64,000 nt of DNA, taken from NCBI RefSeq assembly GCF_026210795.1, contig NC_089430.1, positions 434,001 through 498,000 on the forward strand, in the 5' to 3' direction. Position 1 is the first letter of the stretch; each line of letters begins with the position of its first letter. Source of the DNA: Rhizophagus irregularis. Taxonomy: Eukaryota > Glomeromycota > Glomeromycetes > Glomerales > Glomeraceae. The translations under genes and the position numbers were made by a program. Positions 11,911 through 23,325 of the stretch are shown piece after piece. Under the pieces are notes generated by a model. It had not been told where the DNA came from, did no database searches, and saw only the letters and a list, made by a program, of their open reading frames with translations.

Positions 11911-12990
11911 AATGGAAAGAATTTAAACTCAGTGATTATATAATTGAAAAATAAAAGATTTTTACTGGATATAACTGAAGAACAAGAATCGTTAATAGAT
12001 GAAATAATATCAAATGAAGAATTAAAAACCTATTATATAAGGTATGGCTTATGAAAAATTATAGTTTGCGTATTAAGTTGTTTTCAACGAAATTTTAAAA
12101 GTTAGACTAGTGGAAATCATGAGGTTGATATGAATTACTAATTTGAAAAGCATAATTAAAAGCTAAAAATAGTTATCAAACGATAGAGTGGATTGAATAT
12201 TATGAACTACAAATTTGAAAATGTTGAATATTTGGCAGTAGTACGATTTGAAACTGTTTTAAAGCAATTTGGAAAGATGAACCTATTTCGGGATGGTATT
12301 GTAACAATAATCAATGGGAAAGAAATAGTAGTGAACCCAAATTTTCCTCTAGAATGTTTATATAACTCAAAGCATCACAGCTCAAATTTTAATGAGGCAA
12401 GATATTTTTTCATTAATTTTATTTTATTATTAATATTGGTCTTTATAAATGTTAGCTTAGTTATTGATTTTCTTTTAAGGTTGAATTAAATAATGTAGCA
12501 CGTGAAACTTATTTGAATTGGTAATTCATTATTTTTGAATTACTAAAGATCCAGTAATCAAAAATTTTATGATGGTAAGAACTAAGGTATATTTTTTAAA
12601 TAATAATTTTATTTCACAGACTTGGAAACGAAAGTTGCGTAGTCTGCAAGGTATTGCAAATGATCTTAAAAAATATTCATAATTGTGGATTAATTCATCG
12701 TGATTTCATTATGGAAATATATTTAGCGATTTCTCATAATACCGATTTGGGATTATGTAAATCAGCCAATGTAAAGACTTCTCAAGATTGTAATTAAAAA
12801 GTATAGAGAGTATTACCTTGCACAGCACCTGAAGAGGAAACTAATATGCCTCAAGAAAATGATATTTATGGATTTGAAATTATTGCATATGAAATTTGTA
12901 CAGCAATCATGATAAGAACACATGATGAATTCTTGGTCATAAAAATTTGTTGAGGATTAGTAAGAGTAGCATCTAATTATGAATACCTCA
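11911..12990 (+). pseudogene. Decayed kinase related to gene E
   Basis: The plus strand carries a broken copy of a gene-E-like kinase. The N-terminal helix region is recognisable around 11920-12030 (gene E has EEFKLSNDVIEQI and DEQELLID). TSGNHEVD follows near 12105-12130, then IEW..YKFENVEYLA at 12186-12237. After a non-coding gap, C-lobe traces appear at 12650-12980: HRDF with GNI, LGLCKSANVKTSQD, PEE in place of PEVLRG, and DIYGFEIIAYEICTA. Stops and frame changes occur throughout. It lies inverted with respect to gene E 1.4 kb away. It is certainly non-functional as a kinase. Confidence 0.75.
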
Positions 12991-13090
12991 ATTTAATTGG
13001 CTTGCATATATTTTCTGAGTATAAATAATGAAATCAAAAAGCAATTTATAGAAATAACTGAAATTAATAAAAACTATCATCATTTCTTTT

Positions 13091-13190
13091 GATTGTGCGA
13101 TATAGGTGAACCACGTCAAAATGTCAATCAACACTTGGCGTCGACGCGCGTTAATTATCAACTGACGCAAATCGACATTTATGTCATGAG
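13091..13190. repeat. Short copy of a dispersed CGCG-containing repeat
   Basis: The words GATTGTGCGA, GTCAATCAACACTTGGCG, GACGCGCG and TGACGCAAATCGACATTT occur in compact order. The same set, more widely spaced and inverted, occurs at 41699-41940. It is likely a non-autonomous transposon fragment. Confidence 0.5.
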
Positions 13191-13199
13191 ATGAGGATT

Positions 13200-14413
13200 T
13201 TACGTTTAGAAAAAAAAATTTTTAAACTCAAGGTCTGAGGCATATCATAACATTTTTATTGCTAATTGATCTATCAACTAATATGAATTTCGCATTGAAG
13301 CTTCCAATGATGATAATTCTCTTTTACTGAAGTAAACTACCATTCTTTTTTTTACAATTAGTTTAAATTTAAACTCGCCAATAGCAGGATTTCAGGATTA
13401 GACATGCTAGATACAGTATTTTTCGTTAATTATTTGAAGATCTTAATCTATTATATGCACTAATATTGCATTTGGTACAAAATAACAATTGAAAATTTTT
13501 GACTAAAATCTGAATTATGTCCATAATTTTTGTCTTTAAGAAAAGTTGTTGTGATTCACATATCATTTTGTTGGATCAAATCTTCTGGAGTAAAATAAGT
13601 TTTTCTGTTTTTTTTTGGACTTTCTATTTTATTAGTACAGCTACAAACCGAATATGTATTATCACAATGAAAGCAAAAGCACAGCTATAGCAAACGCTTT
13701 GCGAGTAATTTCGTGAACTTACTAAAACTTCATCCATTATTTTTTATTATTTGTGTAAAAATCTGTTTTGATGAATGCTTCACAACGTAATGAAGATGAC
13801 TAATATGTCGTTGAATGACTAAAAGAAATAGGTTGTAGTTGGTTATGGACCTTAGTTGTTAATAAATCAACATAATTACATCTGGAATTGCATTAACATT
13901 TTTCTTCTAAGTATGATTTTTGAAAATATGAAATGATTCAAGTCAACTAACGATGTTGGCCAACATTTATTAATGAACTTTTTTTTTATTTTTGGGATTT
14001 ACTTTGATGTTTCTTTCCAAGATATATATAAGACTATATACAACATGATATAAAAAAGTTAAATATTAATGTGTTAAACAAAAACAAATGTGTAATCTCC
14101 AATGTTAGATATCTCTTTATGATTATCATGTTATAACTTATAATGTTAAACTTTGAAAATGCGACTATAAAGTCAATATATATATATATATATATAAATG
14201 TAATCTATTACTTTGTTATGATTTTATAACATACATATAATTCATTCTGTTTAATTTATAAAAACTTTATTTAAAAGATTCAAATAATAATAAATATATT
14301 CCGATAGGATATACAAATTTGTAGTGATAAAGAAAATAAATAGTAAATAATAGATAAAATAAAGAAATTTATATTCTGAATATTTGTAAATTTTTCTTCC
14401 TTTTCTTTTTTCT
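13200..14413. other. AT-rich non-coding region
   Basis: No gene found. It includes a TA dinucleotide run at about 14179-14198. The right end is the 3' flank of gene E. Confidence 0.45.
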
Positions 14414-16133
14414 TTAGTTGTTTTCATCTATAAGAACGAATTATTAAAGTAATTTGTTAATATTATTATTAGTAAAATTAATCATGTAGAAAGCAAGTTA
14501 ATGTAAATGAGTACCTAGGTTGAGTTTAGTAAAATCTATTGCTTCTATAGATTCTAGAAAATGAAAAATAATTGTATATTAAAAGTATTTAAAAAATATT
14601 TTTGTAAAAATAAGTTGATATATTAATTACCTGAATATTCTCCAAATGAATTATCATCATCTTTGTTATCAGTAGCATTTTTTGGTTCTGGTAGATTTTT
14701 AAAGTTTAAAAGCCTACTCGTGTAAATTGCTTGAGGATTTGTAGTATATAAAAGAGTAGTACCATTATATGGTAATGAAGTAGAAGTAAACTTTTCATTA
14801 ATTTTTTCTGCTTCTTTAACTTGCTTTTTGATTTCACTATCACCATTATTACGTAAATAACGTAATTCATCATATAAATTATATAATGAATTATGTAATT
14901 CATTTGCTTTAGGTCGTTTTAAAGGATCAGCATCCCAACATTGCTTAATTATGTCCAAAATTAGTTGAGGAATTTTATAATTGGATTTTGGCCTATTCCC
15001 TCGACAAATGCTAATAGCTAAGATTTTATCATGAGCAATATCATGATAAGGAGGAAGCCCTGTACAGACTTCATATGCAATAATTCCAAATGCATAAATA
15101 TCACTTGCTTGAGTATATTCTCCTCCTCTTAAAACTTCAGGCGCTACATAAGGTAATACTCCATAAATTTTTTTTTCGTATTCATTTTGAGAAGATTTTA
15201 CATTTGCTGGTTGGCATAATCCTAAATCAGTAATAATGGTCCAATAACCAGCTTTTAACATATTGCCACAATGAAAATCATGATGAATTAATCCTTTTTT
15301 ATGAATAGAATTGAGACCACTTGCAATATCTTTTAGATAATCAAACTTATTTTCCCATTTTATTGAATTAAAGCTATTATTTAAATATTGTCTTAAACTA
15401 CCTTCTTTTGCATATTCTATTACCATCATGAAATTATTAGATTCTGGATCTTTAGTAATGCCAAAACATTTAGTTACACTATTTGAAATAATCGTAGTAT
15501 GTGATTCAATCTAAAAAAGAATCAAAAATAATAAATAATAGTAAGTTTAACATTTATAATGGAACAGTAGTTTGAAAAATGATATACAAATAAGTAACCT
15601 ACTTCTCTTAAAAATTCGGATGTAATATCCTGAGAATTGTGTAAACATTTTAAAGCAACCGGAAATTTTTCATATTCCTCAACCCAATTTTTACTTCTCT
15701 CCCATTGATTATTTTCAGAATCCCATCTTCTTATATATCCATCTTTCCAAATTGCTTTATAAATAATTCCAAATCCTCCTTTGGCCAAATATTCAACATT
15801 TTCAAATCTATCATATTCAATCCACTCTAAAATTTCCTTAAATTCTTTAGCTTTAAGTTGTGTTTTTTGAATAAGCTTATCAACTTCATCATTTCCACTA
15901 GTCCAATTTTTGAAATTTTGTTGAAAATGTTTAGCATTGCATGACCTACACCAATCATATCTAGTTTTAGGTTGTTTACAATCTTTGCATAAACCATTCT
16001 CTTTATAACATTCTTTTAATTCTTCATTTAATATTAGCTTATCAATTAACAATTCTTGTTCATCTGTTAAGTTCCGATAATAAAAATCTTTTATTTGCTC
16101 AATTACATCATTACTGAGTTTAAATTCTTCCAT
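14414..16133 (-). CDS. Gene E: zinc-ribbon protein kinase, TKL-like
   Basis: Four exons right to left: 16133-15603, 15510-14631, 14553-14515, 14427-14414. Phases join to 488 codons (487 aa). The N-terminus MEEFKLSNDVIEQIKDFYY is a helical region. A ribbon follows (CKDCKQP...WCRSC), then NWTSGNDEVDKLIQ, LEWIEYDRFENVEYL, an intact glycine loop (KGGFGIIYKA) and ALK. Exon 1 ends exactly after the alpha-C Glu (FLRE). The C-lobe has HHDFHCGN, so the usual Arg of HRD is His; then TDLGLCQ, APEVLRG, and a tail with QAIYTSRLLNF and LPEPKNATD. Two tiny final exons give SIEAIDFTKLNL and DENN. An active kinase is likely, because the catalytic Asp, Asn and Lys are present, but HHD instead of HRD may alter activation-loop control. 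Substrate unknown. Confidence 0.85.
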
Positions 16134-17209
16134 GTCAGCTTTATGTTTAAACAGAGTAAAAAGATTTTTTTTTTAAAAAAAAAAAGCGGCCTTATATAAC
16201 GTATTACAGTTTACAGTTGCACGGCAGTGATCGACAAATCTTATTTTAATTTGGGCGTTAAAAAATCAGCTGATGATCACAAAGTCAACGAATAAATCTC
16301 GGTAAGAAATTCTTTTTTTATAGATTCTGACAGAAATTTAGGAATACAGAAATATTTTGTAATACAAATTTCTCATCTAGTTCAAGTTTCAAAATTAATA
16401 TTTTTATTATCACTTTTGTTATTTGTACAAATTACTGCTGTAAATAGACTTATAAGTAACTAATAACAATTGGATAACATAGAAATGGAAATAAATGGAA
16501 ATCATATTCGGATAACATTAATGCCGAAGCGCTACATCAGATCATTGTTAAGCGGCCGTACGAATATTTAGCACATCATGCTTAATATAATGATATACGG
16601 AATATAAACCGAAATTTTTTTTCAATATATATTTTTTTTTTTTGTTTTTTTTAAAACATGAAATTTTTCTTTTAACATTTATTTAATTAATTATAAAATA
16701 TTATATAATTTTAAATTTTTTTAAATTAAATAATTAAGATTGAATAAGTTAAGTTTTGAAATTTTGAAATAATTTTCTAATAAAATAATTCTATGACTAA
16801 ACTGATTTTTTTCCTTTAAACCTTAATTTTTTTTCGGGTTTTAATTTTTTTTCCCCTTTATAACCTATATAGTAATAATATTTTTTTTTTCCAGTGATCT
16901 ACGGTAAGCATCTTCTTTTCCTTAGTTATTTTTTTTATTAATATATTTTCTTTTTTCTAATTTTTTTTTTCGTTCTTTTGCCTTTTAGGATTGGATGCGA
17001 TGTAATAAAAATAAATATTCCTTTTTTTATTTATTTAAATATATTTTGTAAATAAAAATATCAAGCCAAAAAAAAAAAAATCGATGATTTTTTAAATTAT
17101 TATAGTGAGAAAGTCTAATAAAAAAAAATAATAATAAATTATTAAATATTTCTATATACTCGTATCTGTAGGATAACAAAATATTTTACTTTTATAATTC
17201 TATTGATAA
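16134..17209. other. Non-coding spacer between genes E and F
   Basis: Poly-T-rich sequence. The first part (16134-16300) is the probable upstream region of gene E. No RNA or coding feature seen. Confidence 0.45.
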
Positions 17210-18853
17210 TTAAAAATTAGTTTTAATACGTTTTCCTATAAATAATATTTTATATTTTAATTATTTGATTTAAATGAAAAAAAATTAAATATTAATGTAA
17301 TTTGATTAAAATGAAAGTAAAATAAAATAACATCGAACTAAATAAATATTTACCATTATTATCATGAGTTTCTACGTTTAAAAATTCTACATTTCTTCTT
17401 TTTTTTAAAGAGGTTGAAAAATTTTGAATTGAAGAACTTAAATTTTGTGATCTGAAACCAAGTAAAAATTATATGGTAAATTAAATACGAATTAGTTGTG
17501 TCATTTAAAATCATTTTTTATTATTATTATTTTAAATACCTTTCAGTGTTTATATCAAGATCTAATTCTGTTGAGATATATCTATAATCTTTAATTGTAT
17601 AACTAGATGATTTTCTAAAGTTTTTTTTTGAAATACCTCGCTTACCAAATGAAATTGTTGATATGGATGAGAATTTAGAAATTAAAGAATTTAATGGCCT
17701 GCTTGTATAAATAGCTCCTGAATGACGTTTTTCAACAAATTCCGATCCAATCTTCTTTAATTTTATTAATTTCGCTCTTTTTGTTTCAGCTTGGCTAAAT
17801 TCTTCCTCATTTATTTTTCTATATATCCACCTACCAAAAGTCAAACGAATATCTTTTATAGAAGGTCTTTTTTTAGGATCAGGGTCCCAACAACTTTTCA
17901 TTAATTCAGCATAACATTCTGGTGTATCTTCTGTAATGTTAGGTCGTTCTCCATCAAGAATTTTATATACAAGATGATGATCATGTTCAACATTGACAAA
18001 AGGTTTACAACCTGTTGTAAGCTCCCACATAATCATACCCAAACTATAAATATCAGCTTCTTTAGAAAATATAGACCCTCTAAATATTTCCGGTGCAATA
18101 TAAGGTATTACTCCATATATTTCATTATTTGATGATTCACTATTTACAGCTTGTGATAATCCTAGATCTCCAATTTTCCAATCATCATTTAACTTTCTAT
18201 TAACTTTTGGATCAAATAATACGTTTCCACTATGAAAGTCTCGATGTATAAAATTTTTATTATGAATAGTTTCAAGTCTAAAAATATAAAAAAAAAATTA
18301 ATAACTTAAATTTAAAGAAATTAATAAATATATAAAATATAAATACCCTATTGAAATTTGATGTAAAATACGTAATTTTTCTTTATTCCATGTAATACTT
18401 TTAAAATCCTTCTGCAAATGCTTATGTAAATCCCCTCCTGATGCATATTTCATAATTAATATATAATCATCTAATTTAGGATCTTTTGTAAAACCATAAG
18501 TTTCAATGACATGACATCTCTTTTTGTCTTTAAAACAATGATAACATGATTTTAACTATTTAAATTTAAAGATTAAAAATTAAATTAAAAATTTAGTTTA
18601 TTTAAAATAAATTTTATAAGAAATATTTTAAAAAATATTTTACCTCATTTAAGAAATATTTGCTAATACTTTTAGAATTTTCAAATCTTTTTAAAATAAC
18701 AGTTTCATTTTTATTATTGTTATTTGGCCAAGTTGCTTCATATATAATACCATATCCCCCCTTTGTTATTTTTTTCAAATCTTTTAATTGCGAATAAGGT
18801 ATCCAATTAATTGGTTTTGCCCGTTTTTTTTCTTTAAATATAGACTCTAACAT
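17210..18853 (-). CDS. Gene F: protein kinase, TKL-like
   Basis: Five exons right to left: 18853-18644, 18555-18347, 18277-17540, 17451-17354, 17235-17210. Phases join to 427 codons (426 aa from the first Met). The N-lobe starts NWIPYSQLKDLKKI, with glycine loop TKGGYGIIYEATW and Lys in VILKRFENS. Exon 1 stops right after the alpha-C Glu (FLNE). The C-lobe has an intact IHRDFHSGN, GDLGLSQ and APEIFRG. The tail has AIYTSRPLN in place of AIYTSRLLN. The last exons give SQNLSSSIQNFS and end GKRIKTNF. The 5' end is uncertain. The reading frame is open up to two in-frame stops (TGA TAA, 18926-18931), and just before them lies a zinc-module ORF that normally belongs to the same protein. Either the kinase starts at 18853 on its own, or the gene is broken. 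Confidence 0.75.
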
Positions 18854-18928
18854 ATTCTTTGGTACAAAACATTTATTAATGTTTTTTACAATATTTTCAA
18901 ATTCAGATACTTTAAATAATTTAAATTA

Positions 18929-19720
18929 TCACATAAGATTATTTTTAAAAAGAAAATCATCGAAAACACTATTCATGTGCGTCATTCTTTTGCATTTTTT
19001 ACATTGAGATTGATCCGTAGGTCCAAAAAAAATGTTTGTTGTTAAACAATATCTGCATCCAACATAAAATATAAAGCAGTTCGCACAATACTTTTGACAG
19101 TCTGATGTAAATATTAACCTTGATTCACAAATATCACACCTAAAATCATTATGCCACCATGGTAAATAAAGAATTGAAATTTGCTTTTTAACCAAGGTTG
19201 ATTCTATCAATTCGGAAGAAATTAGATAACAATCTGAACATAATTTAATGCATTGGGTTGCTACTTGATATAATAACTTTCCACATAATTTACAATTTTT
19301 CTCATTTTCAATCACCTTATTGCATAGTAGAGTGAAATCATTTTTATCAAGGCTAAAATCACTAATACTAAATCCATTTATTTGTTTAAAACATAAAATT
19401 ATCACACAATTTCCACAGCATTCTTGAATATTCTGTGGTACTTTTGTCCCACTTATTACATGTTCACTACATTCCAAGTCCATTGTGTAAAAGTATACGT
19501 CCAAGTATACATTATTATCAGTTATATCACTAATATAACGTGATAGACATTTTTTGCAATATTTTTGCGAGGTAAAAAGCGCATTAATATATTTTTCGCC
19601 ACAATAAGTACAATTTTCATCTAACACACTAAAAGAAATGAATTTAATTGGTATAGGACTAGATTTTAATCTTGGTGTTGGATCAAAAGAATTTTTATCA
19701 TTTGTATTTACAATTTCCAT
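18929..19720 (-). CDS. Multi-zinc-ribbon protein, probable cut-off N-terminus of gene F
   Basis: 263 codons from ATG at 19720 to TGA at 18929. At least four paired CxxC modules are visible: CTYC...CKKC (residues 37-58), CKLC...CSDC, CDIC...CANC and CRYC...CKKC, plus a CCGNC cluster. These fit treble-clef or ribbon zinc folds used for protein or nucleic-acid binding. The frame is the same as gene F, and only a TGA TAA pair plus 24 codons separate them. In related kinases I remember, this module and the kinase are one polypeptide. It could now be expressed as a separate zinc protein, or both parts may be a decaying gene. Function beyond zinc binding unknown. Confidence 0.6.
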   Translation of the reverse strand: MEIVNTNDKNSFDPTPRLKSSPIPIKFISFSVLDENCTYCGEKYINALFTSQKYCKKCLSRYISDITDNNVYLDVYFYTMDLECSEHVISGTKVPQNIQECCGNCVIILCFKQINGFSISDFSLDKNDFTLLCNKVIENEKNCKLCGKLLYQVATQCIKLCSDCYLISSELIESTLVKKQISILYLPWWHNDFRCDICESRLIFTSDCQKYCANCFIFYVGCRYCLTTNIFFGPTDQSQCKKCKRMTHMNSVFDDFLFKNNLM

Positions 19721-20280
19721 TTTATTAAGTTAATTAATATATGTTATAAACAGACAATGAATTCGGAAAATTCGAATATACGTATTTTATTTATATCTGA
19801 ATTATCAGGACTTTTGTTGGTTATACGGAAAGCATTTCTAAACTTTCTCATTGTAATCTTAAAGTACTACGGGACGGGAAAATCCGTTGAGAATTTATCA
19901 TTTTATCAATAGCGAAGCGCAGTTAATACATTTGCCATTTTTACTTATCAGTTATTTAGTATGATCAATTAGTGGAAATATCTAGGCAATTGGCGTAGTT
20001 TCAGTATAGAAGATAATGATGGTAAGTACAAATTAGTATGAAAAGAAACGGAAAAAAAATGGAGCAATAATTTGTACAAAAGCGGAAAATAAGAAAAATC
20101 ATTTCCTTCTTTTGCAAATAAAATAACGACAAATTGAGATGTATAATTACTTTTGTAGTATAATCATTCTTTTTAAGTATTTATAGAAAATCATAAATGT
20201 ACCTTATTAATAATTTATTCATTGATCGTAGCACAATGATATTATTAATTTTGGACGCAGTGTTACATTTAATTTAACCG
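19721..20280. other. Upstream region of the zinc-module gene
   Basis: AT-rich, no gene. It should hold the promoter of the zinc-module/kinase F locus. Confidence 0.35.
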
Positions 20281-20289
20281 TTAATTTAC

Positions 20290-20425
20290 TGCGGTTCGGA
20301 ATTGACCTAGACCCAAAATGGCCAGTGATCTTCATTAGAATTAGGAAATGTGTAACCATATTCGGAGATAAAGGAAACTTCATCCAAACGACAGAAAGAA
20401 AAAGCCATAATTCAATGATAATATT
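20290..20425 (-). pseudogene. Possible broken exon, unknown family
   Basis: One minus-strand frame reads FRLDEVSFISEYGYTF then PNSNEDHWPFWV before a stop, with natural-looking amino-acid use and better GC content than around it. The frames that stay open longest here look like noise. I do not recognise the protein. It is probably a relic. Confidence 0.3.
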
Positions 20426-20429
20426 AACA

Positions 20430-22074
20430 ATGATCTTATTAATACGCCGATTTTTACGGTTCGTACATCGGGTATTTTTCACTTACCTTCCCCTTTGCAT
20501 GAATAACTATACCCTTAATTAGGACAATAAAATGGTTTAAAAAGAACAATTCCGCCTATGACAGTATTTACAGACGGTGAAGATAAATAAGTTATTGTGT
20601 AAAGTTGATCAGAGTTCGTACTTCTTTGTTATTATTTTTTTCTAATACTCCTTCAAGAGTTATCTCAGCGGCGTAGTTTCACTGATAATAGCTATTTCTC
20701 TTTTTTTCTTTTCCTTTCACGAAGGGTGATCCCTTTACATGGGGAACACGTCTGTTAACTTACTTTAGTTAGTTTTTCTTTAAAATGTATTTTTTTACTT
20801 CTAGTAATTTTTCTATACAAAATTAGTCCACCTTTGAAGTATAAAATAAAGGAATTTATCATTATAGTATATTTAAGTAGAAATTATTATGCTACCATAC
20901 AGTTTTGAACTAATTAAATTATTTTTGGGAATGGAAACTTTTAATTTCATTGGTTATTTAAGGTTATTTTAATAGTTTAGACGTATTTTTATTTTTTATA
21001 ACTTAGAAATTCATTTCTTCCTTAAATTTTTTGTTTTATTATTAATTTTTATTTCGTCTTTTGAACTTGGGAAATATGTATTTTATCTACTATAAATAAT
21101 AAAACTTACTTCTGCACTCCCTACAGTAGCTGTGAAAAAAAGTAATGAATTAATCCATTCTAAAAATTCTTAGAATATTACAAGTTTATTATGTTTAATT
21201 TCGAATGTTAAAATAAACACCCTACCATTCGTAAAAAAAAGATTAGTTTTTTATTTATCTTTTAATATGATATTTGATTTGTTTATCATAAAAGGATGTC
21301 ACGATTGTCACGTAACAGAGATTTATATCCGATGATCAGATTAAATTATTTAATCTAACCATAATTCCCAATTTGGACGAAAAACTCTCGAATACTTTTA
21401 GTACAAACATCAAAATTTTTTTGGCTCAAAATTCAAACCACTTCTCTATTTATATCATTCTCTCTTATTTTGTAAGAAAAAAAAAATTTATCTCATAAAA
21501 TTAATTTCTTGAAAATTCCCGATTCTTAACGTTTGAAATTTAGGATTATAAACGATAGACACCATAATCAATTTCTTTTCTATCTTTTTAAAAAAAAACT
21601 AATGTTTTTTGTCATTCTAAACTAAGGAATACCAACAATCGGTTAAGTTCAGTTTCGTTTTTAAAACCAAAACTGAACTGATGCAAAACTGACTTATAAA
21701 ACTGACCAATAAAACTGAACACAAAACTAATCGTAAAACTGAATAAAGATAATATCAAAGAATATTGATTATAACTTTATATATCATGTCTTTTAATTAC
21801 ATAATTTTTCTTTTGCAATAATAATAATACCGATTATAGTGATGCGAAAATCATGTGATGAATGTGTAAAATTGAATTTTGACAATAATTTCAAAAATGA
21901 AAATACTATATATATAAAACTATAAAAATCATAATTTTTAAGTGTAAAAAAGAAAATTTTTTCAGAATATATTAAATATATACAATTAACCGATCAGATT
22001 TGTTGGCATCCCTATTCTAAACAACAAAAATAGCTAGCAAACAGTTTATTAACATTACATTATCAAAGAATTAA
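20430..22074. other. Non-coding region with a minisatellite
   Basis: No genes. The stretch 21650-21745 holds imperfect repeats of AAAACTGAA/AAAACTGAC (about eight copies on a 10-16 bp period). Elsewhere AT-rich. Confidence 0.5.
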
Positions 22075-22287
22075 TATAAAATTATATTGGTGGTAATGGA
22101 TTATGCAAACAACGGTAATTTAGGAGGAAACTTAACAAGAATAATCAAAAGTGATCGGAATCAAAATTTATATATGTTATATGAAATTATTTCTGGACTT
22201 AATGACATACATAACCAAGATCTTATTCATTGTGATTTTCATGATGGTAATATTTTAAATCATGGGAATAAAATCCATTCCGAATAA
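22075..22287 (+). pseudogene. Truncated kinase C-lobe fragment
   Basis: 66 codons from the hinge (VVMDYANNGNLGG) through the catalytic loop (LIHCDFHDGNIL), then a stop shortly after. No N-lobe, DFG, APE or tail is attached. The loop has HCD instead of HRD. Plus strand, unlike all complete kinases here. A dead 5' slice of a C-lobe exon. Confidence 0.8.
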
Positions 22288-22289
22288 TA

Positions 22290-22844
22290 AAACAAATAGC
22301 AAATTATCAGTGTTAAAAAAAAAGAATCAAAAAAGAAAAATGTAGGGGTGAATAAGGGGATGGAAGGAAGATGGGTTAACTATCAATAAATCGTCTACTG
22401 GACAATAAAACATTATTGCTAATAGAAGCTTACTTGAATACTGTTTCCTAATTATTTATTGATTGTATAAAAAGGTTTCATTAATTTGTACCTAGGTGTG
22501 ATTAAATTTAACTTACCAGCACTGAATTAATAATAGGCTAAAGGAATAAAGAAAGGTAAGAATTTGCTTTATTCATCTGTTAAACTAATGTTTTGAATAA
22601 ATAACTATTATAGCTAAATTTCATTTAACAAGTCTAGATTAACGGGTTTAATGTCAGCGTAAAAATTTTAATCACTAAAAAAAAAAATACTCTTACGTTT
22701 TTAAAACGAATTTAACGAAATGACTATTCTATTATTACACTATTATTACTGTATATATGGTATAAAAAAAACCTATAAATATATTTCACGATATTATATA
22801 CGTAGGAGTATTCATTATTGTATGATTTAACTATGATTTGACAA
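22290..22844. other. AT-rich non-coding spacer
   Basis: No feature supported. Confidence 0.4.
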
Positions 22845-23325
22845 CGTTTTTTCGTCTTTTTCCATAAATAATTTGATAAATAAGATTAATTTTCATATTT
22901 CACACCAGAAATATTTTAATGTACTGTATTTCAAAATAAAAATTATAAATAAATATAAAATCAATGAAGTAAACCAACTGTTTTTATTTGACTATTTAAT
23001 ATATACCGTACAATACAGTACTAAATAAGAAATAGATAAAAAAATCCCAAAAAATTCACAAACTTTAATCCAAAAATTAATACCATATATCTGAATTTAC
23101 TCTCTACCCTAGTAAATAGAATATATTACAAAATATTCAATGAAAAATCAAGCTTAGTAAAACATTTGTAATTTTACATTATTTATTGGTAATTCAATAC
23201 ATTCTTTTACTAACATTTAAATTAGTTATCGATCAATGATAATGATTATAGTAACTTATAAACTGTAATGCAAATAGGAATGAGAAATAAAACAAATAAA
23301 AGGTAACATAGCATAAAAATGCAAC
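22845..23325 (-). repeat. 3' flank shared by loci B, C and D
   Basis: The block starting TTTTCGTCTTTTTCCATAA and running to the kinase tail also occurs downstream of gene C (42181-42648) and in part downstream of gene D (56085-56621). The copied unit therefore included the 3' flank, not just exons. Confidence 0.7.
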
